In this document: piece by piece, positions 1 to 5,429 of the stretch
Layout: each line of letters begins with the position of its first letter
How positions within the stretch are numbered: position 1 is the first letter of the stretch
Origin: Nitrospina sp.
Lineage (GTDB): Bacteria > Nitrospinota > Nitrospinia > Nitrospinales > Nitrospinaceae
DNA: 6,416 nt
Assembly (NCBI GenBank): GCA_004357435.1
Contig: SMVS01000042.1
Span: 1 to 6,416, forward strand
Reading direction: 5' to 3'
Position numbers and translations under genes: made by a program
The notes under the pieces: generated by a model
Database searches by the model: none
What the model saw: the letters and a program-made list of their open reading frames with translations, nothing else
Told to the model about the DNA's origin: nothing

Positions 1-1
1 C

Positions 2-742
2 ATGGCCCTGTCCCTGATCTACACGTTCGGCCCGACATTTCGCGCGGAAAATTCCAACACCAGCAGGCACCTTGCGGAGTTCTGGATGGTGGAGCCGGAA
101 ATGGCGTTTTATGACTTGGATGACAACATGGACCTCGCCGAAGAGTTCATCCATTTTCTTTTCAAGGACGTGTTGGAGCATTGTCAGGAAGACCTGGAGT
201 TTTTCAACACGCGCATTGATAAAAAACTTTTGGAAACCCTGAGCCAGGTAGTGGATCACCGGTTCGAGCGCATCCCGTATTCAGAAGCCATTCATCTATT
301 GGAAAAATCGAGTGAGAATTTCGTTTACTCGGTGGAGTGGGGGTGCAACCTGCAGGCCGAGCATGAGCGCTACCTGGTGGAAAAGGTTTTTAAAAAGCCG
401 CTCATGATTTACAACTACCCCGAATCGATCAAACCTTTTTACATGAAAACCAATGAGGACGGCGAAACGGTACGCGCCATGGACGTGCTCCTGCCCCGGT
501 TGGGAGAAATCATCGGCGGCAGTCAACGCGAGGACGATTATGAAACGCTGATGCAGAGAATCCATGCCAAGGAATTGAACCCGGATGAGTATTGGTGGTA
601 CCTCGACCTGCGCCGCTTCGGCTCCGCGCCGCATTCAGGGTTCGGCCTCGGTTTCGAGCGCCTCGTGCAGTTCGTCACCGGCGTGGAAAATATTCGCGAT
701 GTCATCCCGTTTCCGCGCACGCCCAAACACGCCGGTTTTTAA
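2..742 (+). CDS. asnS: Asparaginyl-tRNA synthetase, C-terminal part (5' end outside window)
   Basis: This is the C-terminal 246 residues of a class IIb aminoacyl-tRNA synthetase that charges tRNA-Asn with asparagine using ATP in the cytoplasm. The visible part is most of the catalytic domain. Class II motif 2 lies at about residues 9-35 of the visible protein (FRAENSNTSRHLAEFWMVEP, with the ATP-contacting R14 and E16). Motif 3 lies at 213-221 (GFGLGFERL, with R220), followed by the family-typical ending RDVIPFPRTP. The ENSNTSRHLAEF signature separates AsnRS from the related AspRS. Known AsnRS proteins are about 430-470 residues long, so roughly the first 200 residues (anticodon-binding OB fold and motif 1) lie left of the window. 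The ATG at position 2 is therefore an internal methionine and not the start. The gene ends in TAA and converges on the rRNA methyltransferase gene 38 bases away. No truncation or frameshift is visible. Confidence 0.96.
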   Translation: MALSLIYTFGPTFRAENSNTSRHLAEFWMVEPEMAFYDLDDNMDLAEEFIHFLFKDVLEHCQEDLEFFNTRIDKKLLETLSQVVDHRFERIPYSEAIHLLEKSSENFVYSVEWGCNLQAEHERYLVEKVFKKPLMIYNYPESIKPFYMKTNEDGETVRAMDVLLPRLGEIIGGSQREDDYETLMQRIHAKELNPDEYWWYLDLRRFGSAPHSGFGLGFERLVQFVTGVENIRDVIPFPRTPKHAGF

Positions 743-752
743 ATTTTCGGCG
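730..752 (+). terminator. Weak hairpin over the asnS stop codon (possible but poor terminator)
   Basis: CGCCG at 730-734 can pair with CGGCG at 748-752 around an AT-rich 13-base loop that contains the asnS stop codon. The stem is only 5 bp and no clear T-tract follows it. It is the only candidate structure between the convergent asnS and methyltransferase genes. Intrinsic terminator activity is doubtful, and Rho-dependent or read-through ends are equally plausible. Confidence 0.15.
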
Positions 753-780
753 ATCCAAGCCAACATCTTCGTTTGTTTAT

Positions 781-2151
781 TTAATTCCGCTCCAGCAGAA
801 CCACCGACTCGACGTGCTGAGTTTGGGGGAACAAGTCGATCATGCGCACATCCTTAAGGGTGTAGCTTTCTTTGAGCAAGGCAAGGTCCCGCGCCAGGGT
901 CGACGGGTTGCAGGAAACATAGACGATCCTTTCCGGATTGAGCTTGGCAATGCCCGCAATCACCCCTGACGAACAACCTTTGCGCGGCGGGTCCAGGACC
1001 AGCGTTTTCACCGGCATGAGCGTTTTAGGTTTGGCGAGGTGTTGCTCAAACGTTCCTTGCAGGAACCGGCACCCATTCAGCCCGTTCAACTTGGCGCTTT
1101 TCCTCGCGTCTTCCACCGCGGGTATGCACTCGTCGATGCCGGTGACTTTGGTACCGCTCTGTGCCAACCAGAGACTGATGCCGCCGTTGCCGCAGTAGGC
1201 GTCCACCACCGGGCCGGAGATCACCCATTCGCGAATGAGGTTGTACAAGCTCACCGCCTGATAGGGATTGATTTGAAAAAAGGAGTTGAGCGATAGATGA
1301 AATTGAAGGTCGCCCAACCGATCCGTCAAAAAATCCTGGCCCGCCAGCACCCGGCTACGCGGTCCCAGTATGATGTTGGTCTTCTCATGGTTGAGGTTCT
1401 GCACGATGCCTGAAATTCCAAACTGCTTCTGCGCTGTAGCGTCGGCGAGGTCGGCGAGGAATCCGTCTTCAAACCGGCCCTTGTTGGTGATGAGGCCGAT
1501 CAGGGTTTCGTGGGTGACGGGGGAATGGCGAATCATCATCCCGCGCACCAATCCTTTGTGGCTTCTTTCGTCATAGATCGAGACGTTGTGTTTTTCCAAA
1601 AGTCCGCGGAGCCATTCTTTGACCGCGTTGATCGGTTCCACCAGAATGTCACACACTTCAGAATCGACCACCTCATGCGTGCCCTGTTTGAAAAACCCGA
1701 TCTTCAACCGGTTGCCCGGTTTTTGCACGGCGAAGCTTCCCTTGTTCCGGTAATGGTAAACGGGGTCGGCGGGCATGGGTGTCACGGCAAAGGGCAATTC
1801 GAGTTTACCAATGTGTTGCAGGGCGTCGGTCACCACCCCGGTTTTGAAAGCCATCTGTTGTTCGTACTTCAGGTTTTGAAATTTACAGCCGCCGCAGTCG
1901 TCGAAGACGGGACACACGGGTTCGGTGCGATGGGGCGACGATTCGATGCGCTCGACGACCCGCGCCACCGCGAAGCGCGGTGTGGTTTTAACGATGTGCG
2001 CCATTACGCGGTCGCCGGTCAGGCCACCGGGGATAAAAATCGTGTAGCCCTCGTGCCGCGCGATGCCGTCACCGCTCGACGCCAGGGTATCGACGGTCAA
2101 TGGCAGGCGGTCGCCGCCTTTCACGGGTATGTTATATTGCTTCTTGGCCAT
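781..2151 (-). CDS. rlmD: 23S rRNA (uracil-C5)-methyltransferase, RlmD/TrmA family
   Basis: This 456-residue SAM-dependent RNA m5U methyltransferase probably modifies U1939 of 23S rRNA. An N-terminal TRAM/OB RNA-binding domain covers about residues 8-70. Four cysteines match the RumA/RlmD [4Fe-4S] cluster: C80, C86 and C89 (spacing CX5CX2C), then C167. The Rossmann-like methyltransferase domain carries the SNSFFQINPYQA motif (289-300), the SAM-binding loop VDAYCGNGG (316-324), and DPPRKGC (387-393). The catalytic nucleophile is C414 in YVSCNPSTLARDL, and the general base is E448 in QHVES near the C-terminus. Length is normal for the family. The ATG at 2151 is supported by GGAG (complement of 2162-2165) ten bases upstream. 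The gene is monocistronic by context, convergent with asnS and divergent from the nucleosidase gene. Family membership is firm. The exact site is less so, because relatives such as RlmC or the dual-specificity RlmCD share these motifs. Confidence 0.92.
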   Translation of the reverse strand: MAKKQYNIPVKGGDRLPLTVDTLASSGDGIARHEGYTIFIPGGLTGDRVMAHIVKTTPRFAVARVVERIESSPHRTEPVCPVFDDCGGCKFQNLKYEQQMAFKTGVVTDALQHIGKLELPFAVTPMPADPVYHYRNKGSFAVQKPGNRLKIGFFKQGTHEVVDSEVCDILVEPINAVKEWLRGLLEKHNVSIYDERSHKGLVRGMMIRHSPVTHETLIGLITNKGRFEDGFLADLADATAQKQFGISGIVQNLNHEKTNIILGPRSRVLAGQDFLTDRLGDLQFHLSLNSFFQINPYQAVSLYNLIREWVISGPVVDAYCGNGGISLWLAQSGTKVTGIDECIPAVEDARKSAKLNGLNGCRFLQGTFEQHLAKPKTLMPVKTLVLDPPRKGCSSGVIAGIAKLNPERIVYVSCNPSTLARDLALLKESYTLKDVRMIDLFPQTQHVESVVLLERN

Positions 2152-2156
2152 AGGGG

Positions 2157-2185
2157 TTGGACTCCGAAAATTCAGTCAAGATAGT
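2157..2185 (+). promoter_or_regulatory. Candidate promoter for the nucleosidase-fold gene
   Basis: TTGGAC (2157-2162) and GATAGT (2180-2185) are 17 bases apart. Both are imperfect consensus matches (about 3/6 and 4/6). Transcription would begin near 2192, so the TTG at 2190 could not serve as the start codon. That would favour the GTG at 2229. This is weak evidence and depends mainly on position. Confidence 0.25.
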
Positions 2186-2211
2186 CTAATTGCCGCAAGA
2201 GCGCAAAGCAA
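2183..2211 (-). promoter_or_regulatory. Candidate sigma70-type promoter for the rRNA methyltransferase gene
   Basis: On the minus strand, TTGCTT (complement of 2206-2211) and TAGACT (complement of 2183-2188) are separated by exactly 17 bases and lie about 32 bases upstream of the methyltransferase start. Matches to the -35 and -10 consensus are partial (about 3/6 and 4/6). The position is right for a promoter, because the whole divergent gap must hold promoters for both flanking genes. Confidence 0.35.
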
Positions 2212-2228
2212 ATTTTCCTCAGGCTCCC

Positions 2229-3017
2229 GTGAACGATCCCAAACATTACATTTGCATCATCGGCGCCATCGGTGAGGAGATTGCTGGCATCAAGCAGAGG
2301 ATGAAGATCGAGCAGTCCCTTGCGCTGGGCCACGCCCGTGTCTTTATCGGCCGTTGGCAGGGCGTGGACCTGTTGCTGGTACGATCCGGAGTGGGTCGCG
2401 CCCGGGCCCGGCAGGCCCTGGCGCAGGTATGCGACAGCCATGCGGTGGGTTTTATTCTGTCGATCGGTTACGCCGGCGGGCTGGACCCGTCCTTGAACGT
2501 CGGCGATCTGGTGATCGCCGATAAGGTGTTCGATCACCCATCGGACGCCACCGATGAAAAAAATTTACGCGGGAGAATTATCAGCACGGCTCTGGTCAAC
2601 CAGGCCATGGCTTTGCCCTGCCCGGCGGACACGGTGGTGGTCCGCGGCGCATTGCTGACTGTCGATCGGGTGGTGTCCGATCCCGCCGCCAAAAAAGAAT
2701 TGGGATCACGCTATCCGGCGCAGGCCGTGGAGATGGAAACCACCGGACTGGTGCGCGAGGCGGAAGCCCGCGACATTCCGTTTTTATCCATCCGGAGCAT
2801 CACCGACACCGCCGACCAGCAACTGCTGGACTGCGCCCACCTGGTCAAGGCCGATGGCGAGGTGTCGAAACTCAAAGCCGGATGGCACGTGTTGACCCAT
2901 CCCGGCGATCTTAAAAGCCTGGTCGCATTGCGCGGCCACGCGCAAAAAGCCACCGCCCGGCTCACCGAATTTTTAACGTTATATCTTAAAAATTATAAAG
3001 CCGGAGAGAACACTTGA
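2229..3017 (+). CDS. Nucleoside phosphorylase/nucleosidase-fold protein (MTA/SAH nucleosidase-like, possibly HpnG-like)
   Basis: This 262-residue cytoplasmic protein of the PNP/UDP phosphorylase superfamily should cleave the glycosidic bond of a nucleoside. From the GTG start, the first strand YICIIGAIGEE (7-17) matches the MTA/SAH nucleosidase N-terminus, with E17 as the likely acid/base. SIGYAGGLDPSLNVGDLVIA (78-97) is the phosphate/ribose loop region. VEMET (167-171) holds the ribose-binding E170, and SITDTADQQ (190-198) holds the catalytic D193. The E170-D193 spacing of 23 equals that of E. coli MTA/SAH nucleosidase. The base-binding segment differs from that enzyme, and the tail (about 206-252, KADGEVSKLK...HPGDLKSL) recalls hopanoid-associated phosphorylase HpnG, so the substrate is uncertain. 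The frame stays open upstream to a TTG at 2190. I prefer the GTG at 2229 because the fold begins immediately after it, although its Shine-Dalgarno (CAGG, ending at 2223) is weak. The 3' end overlaps the kelch gene tail to tail by 25 bases. Confidence 0.82.
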   Translation: MNDPKHYICIIGAIGEEIAGIKQRMKIEQSLALGHARVFIGRWQGVDLLLVRSGVGRARARQALAQVCDSHAVGFILSIGYAGGLDPSLNVGDLVIADKVFDHPSDATDEKNLRGRIISTALVNQAMALPCPADTVVVRGALLTVDRVVSDPAAKKELGSRYPAQAVEMETTGLVREAEARDIPFLSIRSITDTADQQLLDCAHLVKADGEVSKLKAGWHVLTHPGDLKSLVALRGHAQKATARLTEFLTLYLKNYKAGENT

Positions 3018-3946
3018 TGGAAGGTGCTGCCGCCCCCGCCGGGTTTGGGGCCACCGGTCAATAAATGTATTTTGCCGCCGACCACAGCCGAGCCCAAGCC
3101 ATGACAAGCCCGGGGCATCGGCGCCCGCGTCTCCCACCGGTTTTCACTGGCGATGAACACTTCGTTTTCGTCGAACGTGCCTTCACCGGATTCCCCGCCG
3201 AACACATATATTTTCCCCGCTACCGTTTGTGAGGTGATGCCGCTTCGGGCGGTGGGCAACGGGGCGCGGCTTTGCCAGATGCCGGTTACTGGGTTGAACG
3301 CTTCGTTGACGTTGAGGTTGTCATTGTAGTTCACGTTGATGCGGCCGCCGATGGCGTACAGCACTCCGTCCGCCACCGACACGGTGAGATGGTCGCGCGG
3401 TGTCGGCAGTTCGGCAAGTTTTTCCCAAGTGTCGGTCGCGGGGTCATACGCTTCATGGGCCGGGGTGTTGACCAGGCGGAACAGTTTTTTGCGGGCGCCG
3501 CCCACGGCATGAATTTTTCCCGCCATAACGACCGCCGCCAAGGCTCCGCGCGCAGTCGGCAGATTGGCTTGTTCACGCCACCGGTCCTGTTTGGGGTCGT
3601 ATTCGTAAGTGGTGTCGACGGGAATCCAGAATCCGGAAGAGAATCCGCCCACCACGTAAATTTTTCCATTGAGTGAAACGGCGGTGGTGTGGTGCAGGGC
3701 GCGGGGCAGGGGGGCCCGCTCCGACCATGTGCCATCAGCGGGATCGAACACTTCCACCCGGTCCGTGGCGCCGTTCGGCGTGAAGCCGCCGATCAGGTAA
3801 ACTTTACCGTCGTGGTTGACGACGGCCACTTCCGTACGCGGCGTCGGCGTGGGCGGAAGTTGTTGCCATGATCCCAGGGGTTGAGCGCCGCTGGTGGCGG
3901 CAATCAGCATTAAAGCAAAAAAGATGGCGAGGACTCGCAGGCGCAT
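2993..3946 (-). CDS. Exported six-bladed kelch-repeat protein
   Basis: This 317-residue protein is predicted to be secreted or periplasmic. Residues 1-21 form a signal peptide: a basic MRLR start, a hydrophobic stretch, and a likely cut after SGA. Six kelch repeats follow, each with the Gly-Gly pair (53-54, 100-101, 149-150, 200-201, 250-251, 298-299) and the later Trp of the motif (W74, W123, W174, W224, W271; W27 comes from the N-terminal strand). This is the count for one closed beta-propeller, with the N-terminal GSWQQL strand likely completing the last blade. The start at 3946 is chosen because GGAG (complement of 3953-3956) lies six bases upstream. An in-frame ATG at 3958 has no such site and would put four extra residues before the signal peptide. 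The gene begins 31 bases after kdsA and is probably cotranscribed with it. Bacterial kelch propellers bind proteins or sugars, or act as N-acetylneuraminate epimerase (NanM). No specific function can be assigned here. Confidence 0.85.
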   Translation of the reverse strand: MRLRVLAIFFALMLIAATSGAQPLGSWQQLPPTPTPRTEVAVVNHDGKVYLIGGFTPNGATDRVEVFDPADGTWSERAPLPRALHHTTAVSLNGKIYVVGGFSSGFWIPVDTTYEYDPKQDRWREQANLPTARGALAAVVMAGKIHAVGGARKKLFRLVNTPAHEAYDPATDTWEKLAELPTPRDHLTVSVADGVLYAIGGRINVNYNDNLNVNEAFNPVTGIWQSRAPLPTARSGITSQTVAGKIYVFGGESGEGTFDENEVFIASENRWETRAPMPRACHGLGSAVVGGKIHLLTGGPKPGGGGSTFHQVFSPAL

Positions 3947-3952
3947 GGCCGT

Positions 3953-3956
3953 CTCC
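3953..3956 (-). promoter_or_regulatory. Ribosome binding site deciding the kelch protein start
   Basis: GGAG on the minus strand sits six bases before the ATG at 3946 and inside the reading-frame extension that begins at the ATG at 3958. It therefore argues for the downstream start. Confidence 0.7.
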
Positions 3957-3977
3957 ATTTAAAAAGTTGATCGGGGA

Positions 3978-4817
3978 TTACCCGGTGCGCAGTCGGTCAA
4001 GCTCCTTGATCTGCGCCAGCAGTGCGGGCAGGGTTTCGAGCTTGAGCATGTTGGGTCCATCGGACGGCGCGTTGTCGGGGTCGGGATGCACTTCCATGAA
4101 CAACATGTCGACCCCGACCGCCACGGCGCCGCGCGTGAGGTGCGGCACCAGTTCCCGTTGTCCGCCCGATGTCGTGCCCTGGCCGCCGGGCAGTTGCAGA
4201 CTGTGGGTGCAGTCGAAGACCACCGGGTAGCCGTGTTCGCGCAGTAAAACCAGCGACCGCATGTCGACCACCATGTTGTTGTAACCGAACATGAATCCGC
4301 GCTCGGTCAGCATGATTTTTTCGTTGCCGCTATTTTTAATTTTGTCGACGACATTTTTCATATCCCACGGCGCCATGAACTGGCCTTTCTTCACGTTGAC
4401 CGGAATTCCCGTTTGAGCGGCCTTCACCAGCAGGTCGGTCTGCCGGCACAAAAAGGCCGGAATCTGAAGAACGTCCAGCACCTCCGCCGCCGGGTCGACT
4501 TCCTCTTCCTTGTGCACGTCCGAAAGCAGGGGCAGGTCCAGCTCCTGTTTGACTTTTTTCAGGATGCGCAAGCCTTCCTTCAAACCCGGTCCGCGGTACG
4601 ATTCAATCGAGGAACGGTTGGCCTTGTCGTAGGACGATTTATAGATGAAAGGAATTTCCGCGTCGAGGAAAACCTGCTTCAGCGATTGCGCGGTTTCGAG
4701 CGCGTGTTTTTCGGATTCGATGACGCACGGTCCGGCGATCACCACCAGGGGATTGCCGCCGCCGACTCGAATGGCACCGATTTCAATTTCACGGGTTTTT
4801 ACGATTGAAAAATTCAT
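3978..4817 (-). CDS. kdsA: 3-deoxy-8-phosphooctulonate (KDO-8-P) synthase, metal-dependent type
   Basis: This 279-residue cytoplasmic enzyme condenses phosphoenolpyruvate with arabinose 5-phosphate to give KDO-8-phosphate, the precursor of the inner-core LPS sugar KDO. It is a TIM-barrel of the DAHP/KDO8P synthase family. Visible motifs are IAGPCVIES (27-35), KSSYDKANRSS (60-70), GPGL (76-79), LSDVHKEEE (98-106), IPAFLCRQTDLL (119-130), VKKGQF (142-147), FGYNNMVVDMRSL (177-189) and FDCTHSLQLPGG (202-213). The four metal ligands of the Aquifex enzyme (Cys, His, Glu, Asp) are all present as C31, H205, E242 and D253 with identical spacing (174, 37, 11). In E. coli KdsA the Cys is Asn, so this should be the metal-dependent class. 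Length is normal. The ATG at 4817 has no clear Shine-Dalgarno, and it lies 25 bases after the stop of the upstream pseudo-receiver gene, which suggests translational coupling or operon-dependent expression. Confidence 0.96.
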   Translation of the reverse strand: MNFSIVKTREIEIGAIRVGGGNPLVVIAGPCVIESEKHALETAQSLKQVFLDAEIPFIYKSSYDKANRSSIESYRGPGLKEGLRILKKVKQELDLPLLSDVHKEEEVDPAAEVLDVLQIPAFLCRQTDLLVKAAQTGIPVNVKKGQFMAPWDMKNVVDKIKNSGNEKIMLTERGFMFGYNNMVVDMRSLVLLREHGYPVVFDCTHSLQLPGGQGTTSGGQRELVPHLTRGAVAVGVDMLFMEVHPDPDNAPSDGPNMLKLETLPALLAQIKELDRLRTG

Positions 4818-4842
4818 AAGTGAGAAGGGTCCGGGTTGGCGA

Positions 4843-5253
4843 TCAGGGAAGCGGCACCGGATGCGGTGTTTCGGTGCGGGGCATCAGTCCGTCCGGGGCC
4901 AGCAGGCCGTACGTGATCTCCCGAACTTTTTCATTATTGGTGGCCTTGAATACGGAGGCAAAACCCCTCGCTTTGATGTCCTCCAGGTTCACTTCCAAAC
5001 CGTCCGGCTGGGTGACAAAAATATAATTTATTTTTTTGGATTTGTCCTGCACCTGATTCAAGATTTTCAATTCGGTTTTCCCTTTGCGCAGAACATAAAT
5101 GATGAGATCGCTTGCCATCGGATTGGACTTTTTAAAACAATCAGCGAGGCTCACAAATCCCATGATGGTAAAATTTTCCTGCATGATGAAACGGGCCAAC
5201 TGCAGGCGCTCCGGTTTGACCGGGTCCACGATAAAAATAGTTTTGTAATCCAT
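4843..5253 (-). CDS. Small receiver-like protein lacking the phospho-acceptor aspartate (pseudo-receiver)
   Basis: This 136-residue protein is a single domain that reads like a diverged CheY-type receiver. The N-terminal strand KTIFIVDPVKPERLQL (4-19) resembles ILIVDDEP but keeps only one acidic residue (D10; P11 replaces the second). The third strand SDLIIYVLRKG (48-58) has V54 where the phosphorylated Asp should be. The switch threonine (T81 in YIFVTQ) and the conserved lysine (K103 in ASVFKA) remain. This fold assignment is inferred by eye from pattern and order. No DNA-binding or enzymatic output domain is attached, and the C-terminus ends in a proline-rich tail (about 120-136). The start at 5253 is chosen because AGGA (complement of 5260-5263) is six bases upstream. 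A GTG-initiated extension to 5310 has no such site. The gene heads a probable operon with kdsA and the kelch gene. It might act as a phosphorylation-independent adaptor, but no function can be assigned. Confidence 0.72.
   Translation of the reverse strand: MDYKTIFIVDPVKPERLQLARFIMQENFTIMGFVSLADCFKKSNPMASDLIIYVLRKGKTELKILNQVQDKSKKINYIFVTQPDGLEVNLEDIKARGFASVFKATNNEKVREITYGLLAPDGLMPRTETPHPVPLP
4855..4868 (-). other. Short GC-rich hairpin at the 3' end of the pseudo-receiver gene
   Basis: CACCG (4855-4859) pairs with CGGTG (4864-4868) around a four-base loop, inside the last codons of the pseudo-receiver gene and about 40 bases before the kdsA start. No T-tract follows, so it is not a terminator. 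It could influence mRNA stability or kdsA translation, or mean nothing. Confidence 0.25.
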
Positions 5254-5259
5254 CCTTGT

Positions 5260-5263
5260 TCCT
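5260..5263 (-). promoter_or_regulatory. Ribosome binding site deciding the pseudo-receiver start
   Basis: AGGA on the minus strand lies six bases before the ATG at 5253. It supports this start over the in-frame GTG at 5310, which would add 19 residues unlike a receiver N-terminus. Confidence 0.65.
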
Positions 5264-5330
5264 GTCGATAGGGTCTCGAAATACCGGGCCAGTCTAACAT
5301 CAAAAAACACGGCAAAGAACCAAAATCATT

Positions 5331-5342
5331 AGCTTTAAAGCT
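5331..5342. repeat. Perfect 12-bp palindrome in the divergent promoter region
   Basis: AGCTTTAAAGCT is its own reverse complement and sits between the two divergent starts. It could be an operator for a dimeric regulator or a chance AT-rich palindrome. The flanks do not extend the symmetry. Confidence 0.35.
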
Positions 5343-5417
5343 GGCGGTTTGGGATCGGTGCCATTTGGTTTGACTTTACCGGGTTTGTTTGAAAAACTGA
5401 TTTAAGCAAACTTTTAA

Positions 5418-5423
5418 AGGGGG
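5418..5423 (+). promoter_or_regulatory. Strong Shine-Dalgarno of nfeD
   Basis: AGGGGG lies six bases before the ATG at 5430. It is the best ribosome binding site in the window and fixes the nfeD start despite further in-frame ATGs at codons 4, 7 and 8. Confidence 0.75.
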
Positions 5424-5429
5424 AATCTC

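Larger units (their letters stand above)
5254..5429. promoter_or_regulatory. Divergent intergenic region between the kdsA cluster and nfeD
   Basis: This 176-base AT-richer gap must carry promoters in both directions. For the leftward cluster, TTAGACT (complement of 5291-5297) lies about 38 bases before the start and repeats the 7-mer of the candidate methyltransferase -10 box, but no good -35 box sits 17 bases behind it. For nfeD, TTGACT (5370-5375) is a fair -35 match, yet no convincing -10 follows at 16-18 bases. A perfect 12-bp palindrome, AGCTTTAAAGCT, spans 5331-5342 near the middle. Specific promoter calls are not secure. Confidence 0.4.

Noticed and set aside
2..4. ATG at the left edge as the true asnS start
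   Set aside because: The visible protein begins just before class II motif 2. The anticodon-binding domain and motif 1 are missing, so this is an internal methionine of a gene cut by the window.
1510..2184. Plus-strand open frame of 224 codons antisense to the rRNA methyltransferase
   Set aside because: It has no family motifs and overlaps completely a protein with all catalytic and cluster residues intact. It is a shadow frame.
2172..2537. Minus-strand 121-codon frame at the 5' end of the nucleosidase gene
   Set aside because: It is antisense to the catalytic N-terminal fold, has no recognisable motif, and would read through the divergent promoter gap.
3272..3676. Paired 134-codon frames on both strands inside the kelch gene
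   Set aside because: Both are out of frame with the clear six-repeat kelch protein and show no family features.
4645..5271. Plus-strand open frame of 208 codons spanning the kdsA/pseudo-receiver junction
   Set aside because: It runs antisense across two well-supported genes, has no Shine-Dalgarno, and its composition changes at the gene boundary as a shadow would.
5308..5310. GTG as an upstream start for the pseudo-receiver
   Set aside because: It has no ribosome binding site, the added 19 residues do not resemble a receiver N-terminus, and the extension covers the likely promoter.
5383..5411. GTTTG/CAAAC inverted repeat upstream of nfeD as a terminator or operator
   Set aside because: The arms are only 5 bp with a long AT-rich loop, which is common by chance in such DNA.
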